From an uncultured Gammaproteobacteria bacterium (lineage in GTDB: Bacteria > Pseudomonadota > Gammaproteobacteria > Enterobacterales > Psychrobiaceae): a DNA stretch of 53,164 nt. Positions within the stretch are counted from its first letter, which is position 1. Each line of letters begins with the position of its first letter. Below the pieces are notes generated by a model. The model was not told where the DNA came from and did not search any database. It was given only the letters and a program-made list of their open reading frames with translations. The position numbers and the translations under genes are program-made. The stretch spans positions 1 through 53,164 of the forward strand of contig CAKZQF010000020.1 of the NCBI GenBank assembly GCA_937139475.1, given 5' to 3'. Below, piece by piece: positions 9,380 through 18,308 of the stretch.

Positions 9380-11479
9380 TTATAACAAGCCGATTAAAGA
9401 CGCTAGAGAGACTATTTCAAAGACATCGCGTAGTCCTGCGCGCGCTTTAGATAAGGTGCTTTGCGCCTGATCCGGTACGTATATGGTATCCCCTACTCGT
9501 ATCACGGGTAGTGCTGCAAAGTCAGCTGTTTCAGAAAATTTAGCCAGGTCAAATACTCTTGCCTGACTACGGCAGCATGAAAGGTTGACCACAGTGATTT
9601 TCTCTATGTATGCGCTATTACTGGTGCCGCCAGCGACCGCGAGTAGGTCGAGAATAGTCATGTTGTCATCATAGCTATAGCGTCCGGGTTTATTCACCGC
9701 GCCTAAGATTCTTACCGTCATTTCCTTAGGCTTATCTAGCCAGTCACGATTGCGCTCTGGCAGGTAAATCGTGTCCCCAGGCTTAATTTTTGGTAATAAG
9801 TGCTCATCTCCTGTTTCAAAATAGAGTGCTAAGTTTAATTTGCTCACTCTGGCGTGCTCACCATTACGATGGCTGATCCTGATATTACGAATATCAGCTT
9901 TGTCTGTCGGTCCGTCGGCCGCGGCCAAGATGTCTAAGAAATTCATTTTATTGGTGAACATATAACGCCCTGGCGCGCCAACTTGACCAAAGACATAGAT
10001 TGATTTTTCAGATGCTTGCCTAACCCACTGTGCTTTATTATCTGCTGGATCGCTTGGCAAATCGTGCACACGAACAGTCGCACCGCCGCGTATAATGGGT
10101 AACGTTGACTCATCCCTTCCTTCGCTGATAAAGCTGTCTAGGTCAAATTGATACTGCCTAACTGCGCCGTTGATATCGCGTGAGATAACATCAATATTGG
10201 CGGTATCGGCTCGGGACGTTGGCCCGCCAACGTGAGCTAATAAGTCAACCAATGACATTTCGTTTGCCCATTCGTAACGACCGGGACGAACCACTTCGCC
10301 GATGACTCTCACTGCACGCTTAGGGGAAATTTTAAGCCAGGATTTTTCGTTCATATCGGTTTTCTCAGGAACAAAAATCGCGTCACCGGCAGTAATCTTA
10401 GGTAATGATTTACTGGTGGTGCCATGGGTATATCCAGTTAAATCAAATGAAATGACTTGGCTGTTGGCTTTTATTATTTTTATTTGGCGCGATTCTGCAA
10501 ACCGAGTTGGGCCTCCGGCGTTGGCAAGGATATCCATAAAGGTAATGTCTTTTTTTCCTTCGTAAGCCCCGGGCTTGAATACTTCGCCCATCACATAAAC
10601 GACATTAGAGCCTGCTTTGATTTCTTCTTCCTGGCGAGGAACAAAGATAGTGGCTCCCGGGTTAATTTCAGGTAAAAGGGTCGTATCGCCACTATCCAAA
10701 TAGCGCTTTAAATTGAATAAAGCCGGTTCCCCTTCAGTGATCACGCGGATCTGTTCGACACCGGCATAACGAGTAACGCCACCAGCTTTCATTAAGAACT
10801 CAATGAGGTTGGTTTCACTGTTAAAGGTAAAACTACCTTGCTGGTGAACCTCGCCAAATACTTTGATTGCTAGCCTGTCAGCGGCATCACCGCCGGCCGC
10901 AATTTTTGTTGGATCAAATTCAACTTCAATATTACCAATCATCGGTGAAGCAGGGACGAAAATAGTATCCAGTGAGTTTAAGGATGGCAGGATGGTACTA
11001 TCACCACTATCAAGGTATTTTTTATAATTAAATTCAGTTGAATTGTTGCCGCGGCGTAATTGCAGTTTATCTAATTGTGCCCCGGTGCGGATCCCTTCAG
11101 CAGCTTGCAATGCCATTTGAATGTTTGCCGCTGCAGGGAGAAAAACCTTGCCCGGCTTCTTTACATAACCCATCACATTGACTAGCAATTGTTTCTTTGC
11201 GACAAATACATTAAATCCAGTCATGTCTCGAAACACTGGACTCAACGACTCTTTTAATACAGTCAAGAGTTGCTTTTCACTTTGTCCTTCAACCTTGATA
11301 ATGCCAACTTCCGGCAGATTAATGGTGCCATCAATGCCAACGGTGAACTCCTTATTTAGCGTTGACTCGCCGGGTAGGGCAATATGTATTTGGTCTCCTA
11401 ATTGAATATGGTAGCTTTGTGCTGCATATGCCGTTGAGACCATAAAAAGCAATAATAATGTGATTAGATATCTAGCCAT
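9380..11479 (-). CDS. sypC: SypC-like polysaccharide export protein with six SLBB repeats
   Basis: The preferred start is ATG 11479 (after AAGGAG, 9 bp), giving about 699 residues; a TTG two codons upstream is unlikely. A signal peptide (ARYLITLLLLFMVSTAYA) is followed by a polysaccharide export domain (YHIQLGDQIHIALPGE) and then about six SLBB modules of about 95 residues. Each module starts with a V..GEV..PG.Y-type motif and ends near a GD.I.VP motif. Wza-type channels normally have two or three SLBBs and a lipobox cysteine; here the repeats are expanded and no lipobox cysteine is seen. It would form or line the periplasmic/outer-membrane export route for the polymer, with the SypB-like OmpA lipoprotein encoded 12 bp upstream. 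Confidence 0.88.
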   Translation of the reverse strand: MARYLITLLLLFMVSTAYAAQSYHIQLGDQIHIALPGESTLNKEFTVGIDGTINLPEVGIIKVEGQSEKQLLTVLKESLSPVFRDMTGFNVFVAKKQLLVNVMGYVKKPGKVFLPAAANIQMALQAAEGIRTGAQLDKLQLRRGNNSTEFNYKKYLDSGDSTILPSLNSLDTIFVPASPMIGNIEVEFDPTKIAAGGDAADRLAIKVFGEVHQQGSFTFNSETNLIEFLMKAGGVTRYAGVEQIRVITEGEPALFNLKRYLDSGDTTLLPEINPGATIFVPRQEEEIKAGSNVVYVMGEVFKPGAYEGKKDITFMDILANAGGPTRFAESRQIKIIKANSQVISFDLTGYTHGTTSKSLPKITAGDAIFVPEKTDMNEKSWLKISPKRAVRVIGEVVRPGRYEWANEMSLVDLLAHVGGPTSRADTANIDVISRDINGAVRQYQFDLDSFISEGRDESTLPIIRGGATVRVHDLPSDPADNKAQWVRQASEKSIYVFGQVGAPGRYMFTNKMNFLDILAAADGPTDKADIRNIRISHRNGEHARVSKLNLALYFETGDEHLLPKIKPGDTIYLPERNRDWLDKPKEMTVRILGAVNKPGRYSYDDNMTILDLLAVAGGTSNSAYIEKITVVNLSCCRSQARVFDLAKFSETADFAALPVIRVGDTIYVPDQAQSTLSKARAGLRDVFEIVSLASLIGLL

Positions 11480-11491
11480 GATCAAATCTCC

Positions 11492-12280
11492 TTATTGTGG
11501 CTTCTTTGTTGTTTCGATTAATTCGATAGTGACTCGACGGTTAACCAGACGAGTCTCCGGTTGGTTACCTGCAATTAATGGTTCATTGCTTCCCAGCGCT
11601 GCGACATCGATTCTATCTTTCGCTATTCCCATGATTTGAATGTAACGACTCACTTGGTTGGCGCGCCGCTGGGAGAGTTTCAAATTGTCTTTATCATTGC
11701 CTGTCTTATCGGCGTGTCCGGTAATAAGTAGGCGATAACCAACTGCTTTACTTAACAGTTCCACCGCTTTGCCCAAGCGAACGACGAATTTGGGGTTAAG
11801 GGAGCTGGAACCGACCGCAAACTGATTATCAATATTCAACAAGGTTGATATTTTTTTTCCGATTTCTCCTGGTGCATTTAAAGGCGGCGTCTTTGGTAAA
11901 GCACAGGCTTTGTGTTGATTAACATAATGCAGCTGGCGCTCTAAGCGATTGAGCAGCCGACGTTGAATGATAATGTCGTTGGCTGCATCAAAAAGTAATC
12001 CCCCTTGTAGTTCGTTGCCAATTCTAACTTCCCTTGTTTTCGCTTGGACCACGGTGGCCGGGAAACACAGTTCGGCACCTTCTAGCACTAATATATCTAG
12101 GTGTTGTGTTAACAAGGTATAGTCAAATCGCAAGCCATGTTCCTGACCAAGCGGTTGATCAGCTTCAACAATATAACGCTCTTGATAATTATCGTTAAGA
12201 GTCCGAGCCCCTTTGAAACTGGTACAACCCTGAATCATTGCCAAGCAAATAATATTCACCGTAAGGGTAGCGGCCTTCAT
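11492..12280 (-). CDS. sypB: SypB-like OmpA-family lipoprotein
   Basis: 262 residues. The N-terminus (ICLAMIQGC) has a lipobox with Cys at residue 19. The C-terminal 110 residues are an OmpA/MotB peptidoglycan-binding domain: ITGHADKTGNDKDNLKLSQR and RRVTIELIE are the family signatures, with the Asp and Arg that bind diaminopimelate present. The middle region has no known domain. Its start codon overlaps the stop of the STAS gene (ATGA), so the two are translationally coupled. The predicted role is to anchor the exporter to the cell wall. Confidence 0.88.
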   Translation of the reverse strand: MKAATLTVNIICLAMIQGCTSFKGARTLNDNYQERYIVEADQPLGQEHGLRFDYTLLTQHLDILVLEGAELCFPATVVQAKTREVRIGNELQGGLLFDAANDIIIQRRLLNRLERQLHYVNQHKACALPKTPPLNAPGEIGKKISTLLNIDNQFAVGSSSLNPKFVVRLGKAVELLSKAVGYRLLITGHADKTGNDKDNLKLSQRRANQVSRYIQIMGIAKDRIDVAALGSNEPLIAGNQPETRLVNRRVTIELIETTKKPQ

Positions 12281-12633
12281 GACTTTGCCTGCTGAACTAA
12301 GTTTGCTGAGTGTTTGTCTTCTTCAGACCAGCTAACAGACATGGTGCTATGAATACGGAGCATTTTTATCAGCGTTTTCGGTTGGCCATGAATGCCGATA
12401 AGCGAAAGCGAATTGCCGCGATTTCTCATGCGTTTATAGAGAAACACGATGGCGCCGATCCCTGATGAATCGATCAGGTCAACATGATGAAGGTCGAGCA
12501 CGATTTGGGAGGCTTGCGCTTGTTCTAAATGTGCAAATTCCTGTTGATGGCTTTTAACCCCTTGCGCATCCATGTGACCAAAGAAAGTTACCACTAATTC
12601 GCTATCTTGAGTTACGTGAGTTTGTAAATTCAT
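12277..12633 (-). CDS. sypA: SypA-like STAS domain protein (anti-sigma-factor-antagonist type)
   Basis: The ORF opens at 12648, but the internal ATG at 12633 has a proper ribosome binding site (AAGGTAATTATT before ATG) and gives a 118-residue protein starting MNLQTHVTQ. It is a single STAS domain with the phosphorylatable motif LIDSSGIGAIV; from this start the first Ser of that motif is residue 56. In Vibrio fischeri, SypA is controlled by SypE through phosphorylation of a conserved Ser, reported as S56, so the agreement supports both start and assignment. No SypE-like kinase/phosphatase is encoded nearby, so any partner would act from elsewhere. It is the first gene of the A-B-C-D block behind a sigma-54 promoter. 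Confidence 0.85.
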   Translation of the reverse strand: MNLQTHVTQDSELVVTFFGHMDAQGVKSHQQEFAHLEQAQASQIVLDLHHVDLIDSSGIGAIVFLYKRMRNRGNSLSLIGIHGQPKTLIKMLRIHSTMSVSWSEEDKHSANLVQQAKS

Positions 12634-12672
12634 AATAATTACCTTCATAGTGATTGGAACTATTAAGGTAAT

Positions 12673-12688
12673 TGCAGATATCAGGCCA
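12673..12688 (-). promoter_or_regulatory. Sigma-54 (-24/-12) promoter of the sypA-B-C-D block
   Basis: On the minus strand the sequence reads TGGCCT-GATAT-CTGCA, matching TGGCAC-N5-TTGCW with the invariant GG and GC at the correct 10-bp spacing. A start about 12 bp past the GC gives a leader of about 30 nt before the preferred ATG at 12633. Confidence 0.72.
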
Positions 12689-12730
12689 ATGTAATAATTA
12701 TATGGTTTTGTATTATTTATCAGGTGGATA

Positions 12731-12802
12731 GGCTTGTTTGTTTTGGTGCTGGCCTTGTTTGTCTACCCACCCTGGGGGGCTTGTTTCTATTTTGCAATGC
12801 AA
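12731..12802. promoter_or_regulatory. Candidate upstream activator region: TTGCAATGCAA palindrome plus three GGC(C)TTGTTT repeats
   Basis: TTGCA-A-TGCAA at 12792-12802 is a perfect inverted repeat about 110 bp upstream of the sigma-54 promoter, a typical distance for an enhancer. Between it and the promoter, GGCTTGTTT or GGCCTTGTTT occurs at 12731, 12751 and 12778. TTGCA half-sites recur upstream of the two other sigma-54 promoters of this locus. Confidence 0.4.
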
Positions 12803-12809
12803 GATAGGA

Positions 12810-13442
12810 TCACTGGCCTCGCCCAGTAATCATGACTAGCACTGTCTTAATCATGATATAGATGTCCATCATTAACCACTGACGAGGCATATATAGTGCT
12901 AACGCATAACTATGGTCATAGCCAACCTTAGCCCTGACATCTTCGATACAGGTATCATAGCCTTGATTGACTTGAGCCAAGCCAGTAATCCCCGGTTGTA
13001 CTAAAAACGTTCTTTCGCAAAAGTAGGGGATCTCACTCTCTAGCCGTTGATAAAACTCTGGGCGCTCAGGTCTTGGTCCGACTAACGACATGTCTCCGCG
13101 TAATACATTGATAAGCTGTGGTAACTCATCTAATCGACTTTTCCTTAAAAAATTGCCGACTTTGGTGATGCGGGAATCGCTAGCTGTGGCTAGTACCGCA
13201 CCACTGTGCTTTTCTGCATCCACAACCATGGTTCTGAATTTGTACATGGTAAAGAATTTGATAAATCGGTCACTGGCCAAGCCAATGCGTTGTTGAGAAA
13301 AAAGAATCGGCCCAGGGGAGTCTAATTTCACTGCAATTGCAGAGAGAATAAGTAGTGGAAAACACACGAGCAGTAAAGTGCTTGAGATCACCACGTCGAT
13401 GACTCGTTTAAAAAATCTAATTTTTGGGTTAATGGTGTGCAT
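12810..13442 (-). CDS. sypR: SypR-like undecaprenyl-phosphate sugar phosphotransferase
   Basis: 210-residue bacterial sugar transferase of the WbaP/PglC core type. One N-terminal hydrophobic segment (residues about 14-36) is followed by the catalytic domain with MYKFRTM, SRLDELPQL, SLVGPRPERPEF and QPGITGLAQVN. It would transfer the first sugar-1-phosphate to undecaprenyl phosphate at the inner face of the inner membrane and so start each repeat unit. It lacks the long multi-spanning N-terminus of WbaP, which is normal for the short class. It is the last gene of the minus-strand H-to-R series; the gap to the next gene holds the sypA promoter. Confidence 0.92.
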   Translation of the reverse strand: MHTINPKIRFFKRVIDVVISSTLLLVCFPLLILSAIAVKLDSPGPILFSQQRIGLASDRFIKFFTMYKFRTMVVDAEKHSGAVLATASDSRITKVGNFLRKSRLDELPQLINVLRGDMSLVGPRPERPEFYQRLESEIPYFCERTFLVQPGITGLAQVNQGYDTCIEDVRAKVGYDHSYALALYMPRQWLMMDIYIMIKTVLVMITGRGQ

Positions 13443-13470
13443 GACGATATCTCCTTAATCGGGGGCGCTG

Positions 13471-14634
13471 TTAATGGCTACATTTACCGAAACAAACGTA
13501 CTGGATACAGCCCATGAGATTGGCAGCGTAACCGGTAACTAAATAGTAAATTGATTGCCATATCTTATTAGGGTGGCGTGGCTGAATGAGGCCAAAAAGG
13601 ATAACGGAACAGTAAATTATGGTTTGAACCAACGCAGCAAGCATAAAAAATACCCCCGTGTCAGTCAGTAGTACGCTACCTAGCCAAGCCCAAATAAGCG
13701 TAATTGGCATAAACACGCGCAATGCTTTGCCGGAAGCAAAACTAAACGCCACCCCTTTATACCTGGGCATCAACATCGATTTAAAGCGGATTAATTGCTG
13801 AAGGTTGCCTGCTGCAATACGGCGCCTGCGATGAAGATCCATTTTTGCTGTCGCCTGCTCTAGCTCTATCGCATTGATGGTTTCAAGATAAATCGCACGA
13901 TAGCCTTGCTCTACTACTGCCATTGCAATGACAAAGTCATCATTGATAGTGTTGGCCGGTAGCGGCAGGAATAGTTCTCGGCGGATTAAGTAAAACGCAC
14001 CATGGGCGCCAATAACAGAGCTTAATTGAGCCTCTCGTTGCTTAAGGTCACTTTGATATTTCCAATAAGAGGCTTCGCCGTCAGACCCTGGGTTGGCTAA
14101 TAGATAATGCCCAGTGATTAGGCCAACATCCTGCTTTTTAAATGCTTTGTTTGCTTGGAGCAATGCATCAATTGAAATAAGCGCAGAAACATCGCTCATT
14201 GCAATAATTTCTTGATTTAGGTGGGGAATAATGTCGTTAATCACTGCGACTTTCCCTCTGTTTTTTGCGAACTCGACAATCTCAATGTTAAGTTGAGAGG
14301 CACCAATTTCAGCTGCGGTGTTACGTGCAATCTGGGCTGTGTCATCACGACAACCATCACAAGCAATAATGACCTTTAATTGGCTGCTTGGGTAATCCAA
14401 AATCGCCAAATTACGTATTTTCTCTGCGATATATTGCTGCTCGTTATAGGCTGGGATCACCACAGCAATGCTTGCATACTTGACGTTATTACTAGACGTT
14501 GACTTAGTGTTTCCTTGTTTAGTTGCTGTTTGCTCTGATGCCGGTAGCGTAATTAGCTTTTTAAGCAACAATGGGTAGCCCACATGATGATAGATAATAA
14601 GTAACATGCAGATAATGGTTATTGTGGTTAGCAT
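13471..14634 (-). CDS. sypQ: SypQ-like family 2 glycosyltransferase, membrane-anchored
   Basis: The start chosen is ATG 14634 (AGGAGTGTATT before it), giving 387 residues; the frame runs open to 14736 inside the upstream gene. An N-terminal hydrophobic helix (LTTITIICMLLII) precedes a GT2 domain with VVIPAYNE, the DGCRDDT nucleotide-binding segment, NDDFV and the RRRRIAAGN region that takes the place of Q..RW. Two or three C-terminal membrane helices follow. The architecture is that of processive or lipid-linked GT2 enzymes. It sits between the SypP- and SypR-like genes, as in syp. Confidence 0.85.
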   Translation of the reverse strand: MLTTITIICMLLIIYHHVGYPLLLKKLITLPASEQTATKQGNTKSTSSNNVKYASIAVVIPAYNEQQYIAEKIRNLAILDYPSSQLKVIIACDGCRDDTAQIARNTAAEIGASQLNIEIVEFAKNRGKVAVINDIIPHLNQEIIAMSDVSALISIDALLQANKAFKKQDVGLITGHYLLANPGSDGEASYWKYQSDLKQREAQLSSVIGAHGAFYLIRRELFLPLPANTINDDFVIAMAVVEQGYRAIYLETINAIELEQATAKMDLHRRRRIAAGNLQQLIRFKSMLMPRYKGVAFSFASGKALRVFMPITLIWAWLGSVLLTDTGVFFMLAALVQTIIYCSVILFGLIQPRHPNKIWQSIYYLVTGYAANLMGCIQYVCFGKCSH

Positions 14635-14651
14635 AATACACTCCTGTGCGT

Positions 14652-15737
14652 TTAGCTTTGTGCGTAAATTAGTTTCGAGTAGGCTTTTGCCATGCCTTTT
14701 ACATTCCTGTGCATTGAAATGAATTGCCGTGGGCAAGTTACCCGGTGCCGGGACAGCATAATGTCAATTGCTTTAACTATTTGTTCAACACTGTCACGCT
14801 TAACCAGTAGACCTGTTGTATGACAAAGAGCCTCAGTCGAGCCACCAACATCGCTGATTAATACCGGGATACCGCAAGCTTGGGCCTCCATTGGCGACAG
14901 AGGCAGACCTTCGCAGCGCGATGGAAAGCAAAAAAGATCGAGAGATTGATAAAAGCGTGTCATGTCATCAAGCGGGCCTAAGAAGTGAATCTGCTGTTCA
15001 ATATTCAAATCAATGGCTTGTTGCTTCAGTGCTCTTTCACAGCTACCACTTCCTGCGATAGCAAGGTGGACGCTGGATGAAAAGTGAGCCATCGCGCTAA
15101 TCAAAAGATCTTGTCCCTTAACAGACTCTAATCGGCCGGCATTGCCAAGAAGGATGACTCCTGTTGGCAAGTTAAACTGCTTGCGCGCATGATTCCTGCT
15201 GCCAGGAGTAAACTTTTCAACATCAATACCGTTATGAATAAGTTGAATGTCTTGGCGATTTAGGTAGCTCTCCGCTTTTTGTACGACCGCCTGAGCGTCT
15301 GCGACAACAATGGGTTTTAGTAGGGCGAGCAATAGCTTCTGTAGATATCTGCGTTTAAGGTTACTGAGATGCCAGGCATCATGCTCCGTATGAACGTGTT
15401 TAGAGATATTGGCCAACTTGGCGGCGATACCACCATATAACATCGGGCCAATATGATGGCTATGAACTGCACTAACCTTTAGGCTTTTAAATAATCGGCG
15501 TAATTTCATGATGAGAGACCACTGGAAGCCCGGCGCTTTGTCAAGAAAGACCAAATGGTCGCTGACTTTCTCTAGCATCGGCCACTGTTCAATGGCTTGT
15601 TGTTTAGTGCCCTCGAGGCTAATGACAACTGTTTGAAATGGTTGGTGTTTCAGCAAGTCTAATACCATTATCTCGATGCCGCCTGGCTTTAGATGCTGGA
15701 CAATTTGAGCTACAACTATTTTATCGTGTTTGGACAT
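14652..15737 (-). CDS. sypP: SypP-like family 4 glycosyltransferase
   Basis: 361 residues from ATG 15737 (TAGGAG before it); the open frame to 15800 overlaps the Wzz gene and is not needed. The GT-B fold shows the acceptor-domain motif HLKPGGIEIMVLDLL and the donor-site E-x7-E in CEGLPLSPMEAQACGIPVL. It adds one sugar to the lipid-linked repeat unit in the cytoplasm; donor and linkage cannot be read from sequence. It ends 17 bp before the next start. Confidence 0.87.
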   Translation of the reverse strand: MSKHDKIVVAQIVQHLKPGGIEIMVLDLLKHQPFQTVVISLEGTKQQAIEQWPMLEKVSDHLVFLDKAPGFQWSLIMKLRRLFKSLKVSAVHSHHIGPMLYGGIAAKLANISKHVHTEHDAWHLSNLKRRYLQKLLLALLKPIVVADAQAVVQKAESYLNRQDIQLIHNGIDVEKFTPGSRNHARKQFNLPTGVILLGNAGRLESVKGQDLLISAMAHFSSSVHLAIAGSGSCERALKQQAIDLNIEQQIHFLGPLDDMTRFYQSLDLFCFPSRCEGLPLSPMEAQACGIPVLISDVGGSTEALCHTTGLLVKRDSVEQIVKAIDIMLSRHRVTCPRQFISMHRNVKGMAKAYSKLIYAQS

Positions 15738-15747
15738 GTTCACGCTC

Positions 15748-17172
15748 CTAGCTAAGAGGGGGAATACGGCTAATGACAGGGACCGACGACAGCAATTCAA
15801 GATGATCCCGACGAAAGATTCTGTTATCTGTTAATGCGATGAGGGTGGCCAATCCTCCTCCAAGTAGCAATCCGGCGATTAGTCCGCACAGCACATATAC
15901 CATGAGCGGGAAATTGCTTGGAGCAACTGGTGTGTACGGAATATCGATGATCTTAACTCGTTTATTTTGTTCAAAACTTCCCAGTGCTCTAGTCATTCTC
16001 GCCATTTCGTAGCGATGCAATAACTCTTCATACAATTCCTGTTTCACATTTAGATTACGCTCAAGTTTTGCGATTTGCTGTTCATCGGCGCCAATGCCCA
16101 CCGCTGCTTGCTCAAATTTGCTAATCATGGTGGTTAATGAATTTATTTCCTCGGTTAGGAAATCTAACTTGCTCCGTGCTTCTTGAAGGCGCTCTAGTTG
16201 CGTGATGAGTAATGGTTGAGAAGAGCTGCCTTTAACGGCCGCCAACGAGCTGGCAATATCCCATAGCTGGGTTGAATTTAGTGAGGTCTGTTTGTGGTTT
16301 AACAGCTGTTGACGCTCCAGTTCTAAACTATTTATCTCACGGATCACAGCCTGTACCTTGGAATGTTTATCAGTGTATCTTGCTTTTAAAAGGGCTAAAT
16401 CTCCGCGTAGCTGAATTATTTTTTCTTCCATCTTGCCGATAATAGGATTGGTTTTGGAAAGCTGAACATTTAAACCTCCAAGGCTTTTTTCAACACCAGA
16501 TTTTTCAGCTTGCTTTTTTGATAGCTCTAATTTTAATTTGGCGATTCGACTGATGTTCGCACTGTGTAGTTGTGGCAGGTTGCGAGCGCGTGAATCTTTA
16601 AAGTCCGCGAGTGCCTGCTCTGCTTGCTCAAGCTCGCGGTGGCGTTGCTTCAAGTACTTTTCGAGAAATAGCGCCGAGTCTTTCATGCTGGAACGTTCAG
16701 GTGCTAGTAGCTGTTCGATAAAGTAAGTACTAACTGTTTCAAGCATTTTCTTCATGCCTTCAGGTGACGAGGCTGTGTAATCTATACGAATAAGGTCTTT
16801 GCCCGCCATTCTCATTGACAGTGCCGATGATAGCTTGGCTATTGTTGACTCGTAATCGCTAGGTGAGGTGTCATCATCTATCATTTGATGCTCACGTGCT
16901 ACAGCACCTAAAATGTGACGGGAATGGAGCAAGGTTTGTAGTGCTTCCAAGCGCTCCTTTAGCATCGACGAAACAGCGAAATCTTCTAAAAAAGGGTTCA
17001 TCTTCGCTGTTTCTTGAATCAGCATGCTGGTGTGAGACTGGTAATGTCTCGCCGTGGTCAACCCTATCACCAACCCGACAAGTGGCAGCACTAAAAGCGG
17101 TGTGATGATTAAATATCTACGGCGCCATGCTGCCGTTAATAGGTAAAGGGTTTGATAAGATAAATCGTTCAT
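15748..17172 (-). CDS. sypO: SypO-like polysaccharide co-polymerase / chain length determinant (Wzz family)
   Basis: 474 residues: N-terminal membrane helix (about 20-38), a long periplasmic region rich in heptad-like Leu/Glu/Lys pattern (about 150-400), and a second membrane helix preceded by the proline-rich VAPSNFP segment. No C-terminal kinase domain is fused. It controls polymer length together with the SypL-like polymerase and SypC-like exporter. The ATG overlaps the stop of the upstream glycosyltransferase by 4 bp (ATGA). Confidence 0.9.
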   Translation of the reverse strand: MNDLSYQTLYLLTAAWRRRYLIITPLLVLPLVGLVIGLTTARHYQSHTSMLIQETAKMNPFLEDFAVSSMLKERLEALQTLLHSRHILGAVAREHQMIDDDTSPSDYESTIAKLSSALSMRMAGKDLIRIDYTASSPEGMKKMLETVSTYFIEQLLAPERSSMKDSALFLEKYLKQRHRELEQAEQALADFKDSRARNLPQLHSANISRIAKLKLELSKKQAEKSGVEKSLGGLNVQLSKTNPIIGKMEEKIIQLRGDLALLKARYTDKHSKVQAVIREINSLELERQQLLNHKQTSLNSTQLWDIASSLAAVKGSSSQPLLITQLERLQEARSKLDFLTEEINSLTTMISKFEQAAVGIGADEQQIAKLERNLNVKQELYEELLHRYEMARMTRALGSFEQNKRVKIIDIPYTPVAPSNFPLMVYVLCGLIAGLLLGGGLATLIALTDNRIFRRDHLELLSSVPVISRIPPLS

Positions 17173-18308
17173 AAGCGGTCCATAAAGCGAGCAACCTTAT
17201 CGGCGCGCACTTGCCAAGAGTCACAGGCAACAGACTGACGTTTTAATTGATCTGTGTGCTTTGTGTTACTCGCTTTCTTTAATGCCAACACCATTTCGCT
17301 GGCACCATCCACCACATCAATGAATTGTAAGTACGGTGATAGCGCAGGAAACTTAGTACTAATAATCGGACGCCCAGCCGCCAGGTATTCACGTAATTTA
17401 AATGGGTTACATGCTTCTATTTGGCGATTATGTAGAAACGGTAGTAAAGATGCGGTCCAATGCTGACTATATTTGGGGAGCTGGTGGTGTGGGCGTGGCC
17501 CTAGAAAATGGACATTGTGATGGCGACGTAACAGGCTCACATCAACAGATATTTCACCAATAAAGACAAAATTCCAGTGGGGCAATCGTGAAATGATTTC
17601 ATCGAGTAATGCTAAATCGAGCCAGGCGGAGATACTGCCATAGTAACCTGCCGTTGGTCGACCATTGTTAGGTAAGTCCGGTGCCGGGTTTGTTGGGGTT
17701 GCGAAAAGTTTAAAGTCAACTCCATGTTCGATGGTGATAGTGTTTCGGCGGTTAAACTTGGCTGTTAACACTTTACTCGATGTGAGAACCAAGTCGGCAT
17801 CATTGGCTAATTGCTTTTCCCGGCTAACAACCGTCTCATGATCAACTCCTTGCAGGGCACTAAAGTCATCGCAGCAGTAATAGACCACCGCAGATTCTCC
17901 CAGTTTACCAACAACATCCACCGCGGTTGGTAATGAGATCCATAGAATAGGGTTAACTAGCATCGTTTGTTTGATAACTCTGCGTATTTGATAGCTTAGT
18001 AATGCTGCTGCAATATAGCGTGAGAAAAAGCCAACTGGTGCTGGTATTGTCTTTGGGTTTATTACCGTAAATCTATCGCTACTATCAGCCATCTTTGGAG
18101 CCTTTTGAGCGCCAACAGCTAATATTTTATCTAGCGCGCGCTTAAGGTCATGTTTACAAAGCTTAGGCTGACGCAGGCCAATGGAGTTAACCCAAATAAC
18201 CTGGCGGGTCTTAGATAAGTGCTTGATTAACTGTTGGGTGCTGCTGGGTAATCCTCCCCAATCTTCACCAAAAACAATAAGGTCTCTATGCATCACTGAA
18301 TTATTCAT
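17169..18308 (-). CDS. sypN: SypN-like glycosyltransferase (GT-B fold)
   Basis: 379 residues. GEDWGGLPSSTQQL at the N-terminus and EACNPFKLREYLAAGRPII at the donor site mark a GT-B enzyme of the TuaH/GT4 kind, with YYCCDDFSALQG in the middle. The family adds a sugar to a lipid-linked chain in the cytoplasm. It is coupled to its neighbours at both ends by overlaps of one to a few bases, so it belongs to the same message as the SypM- and SypO-like genes. Confidence 0.82.
   Translation of the reverse strand: MNNSVMHRDLIVFGEDWGGLPSSTQQLIKHLSKTRQVIWVNSIGLRQPKLCKHDLKRALDKILAVGAQKAPKMADSSDRFTVINPKTIPAPVGFFSRYIAAALLSYQIRRVIKQTMLVNPILWISLPTAVDVVGKLGESAVVYYCCDDFSALQGVDHETVVSREKQLANDADLVLTSSKVLTAKFNRRNTITIEHGVDFKLFATPTNPAPDLPNNGRPTAGYYGSISAWLDLALLDEIISRLPHWNFVFIGEISVDVSLLRRHHNVHFLGPRPHHQLPKYSQHWTASLLPFLHNRQIEACNPFKLREYLAAGRPIISTKFPALSPYLQFIDVVDGASEMVLALKKASNTKHTDQLKRQSVACDSWQVRADKVARFMDRL

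Noticed and set aside
12690..12800. Vibrio SypG-type enhancer (TTCTCA-N3-TGC, recalled from memory) upstream of sypA
   Set aside because: No TTCTCA or its complement occurs in the gap, so the SypG site cannot be claimed.
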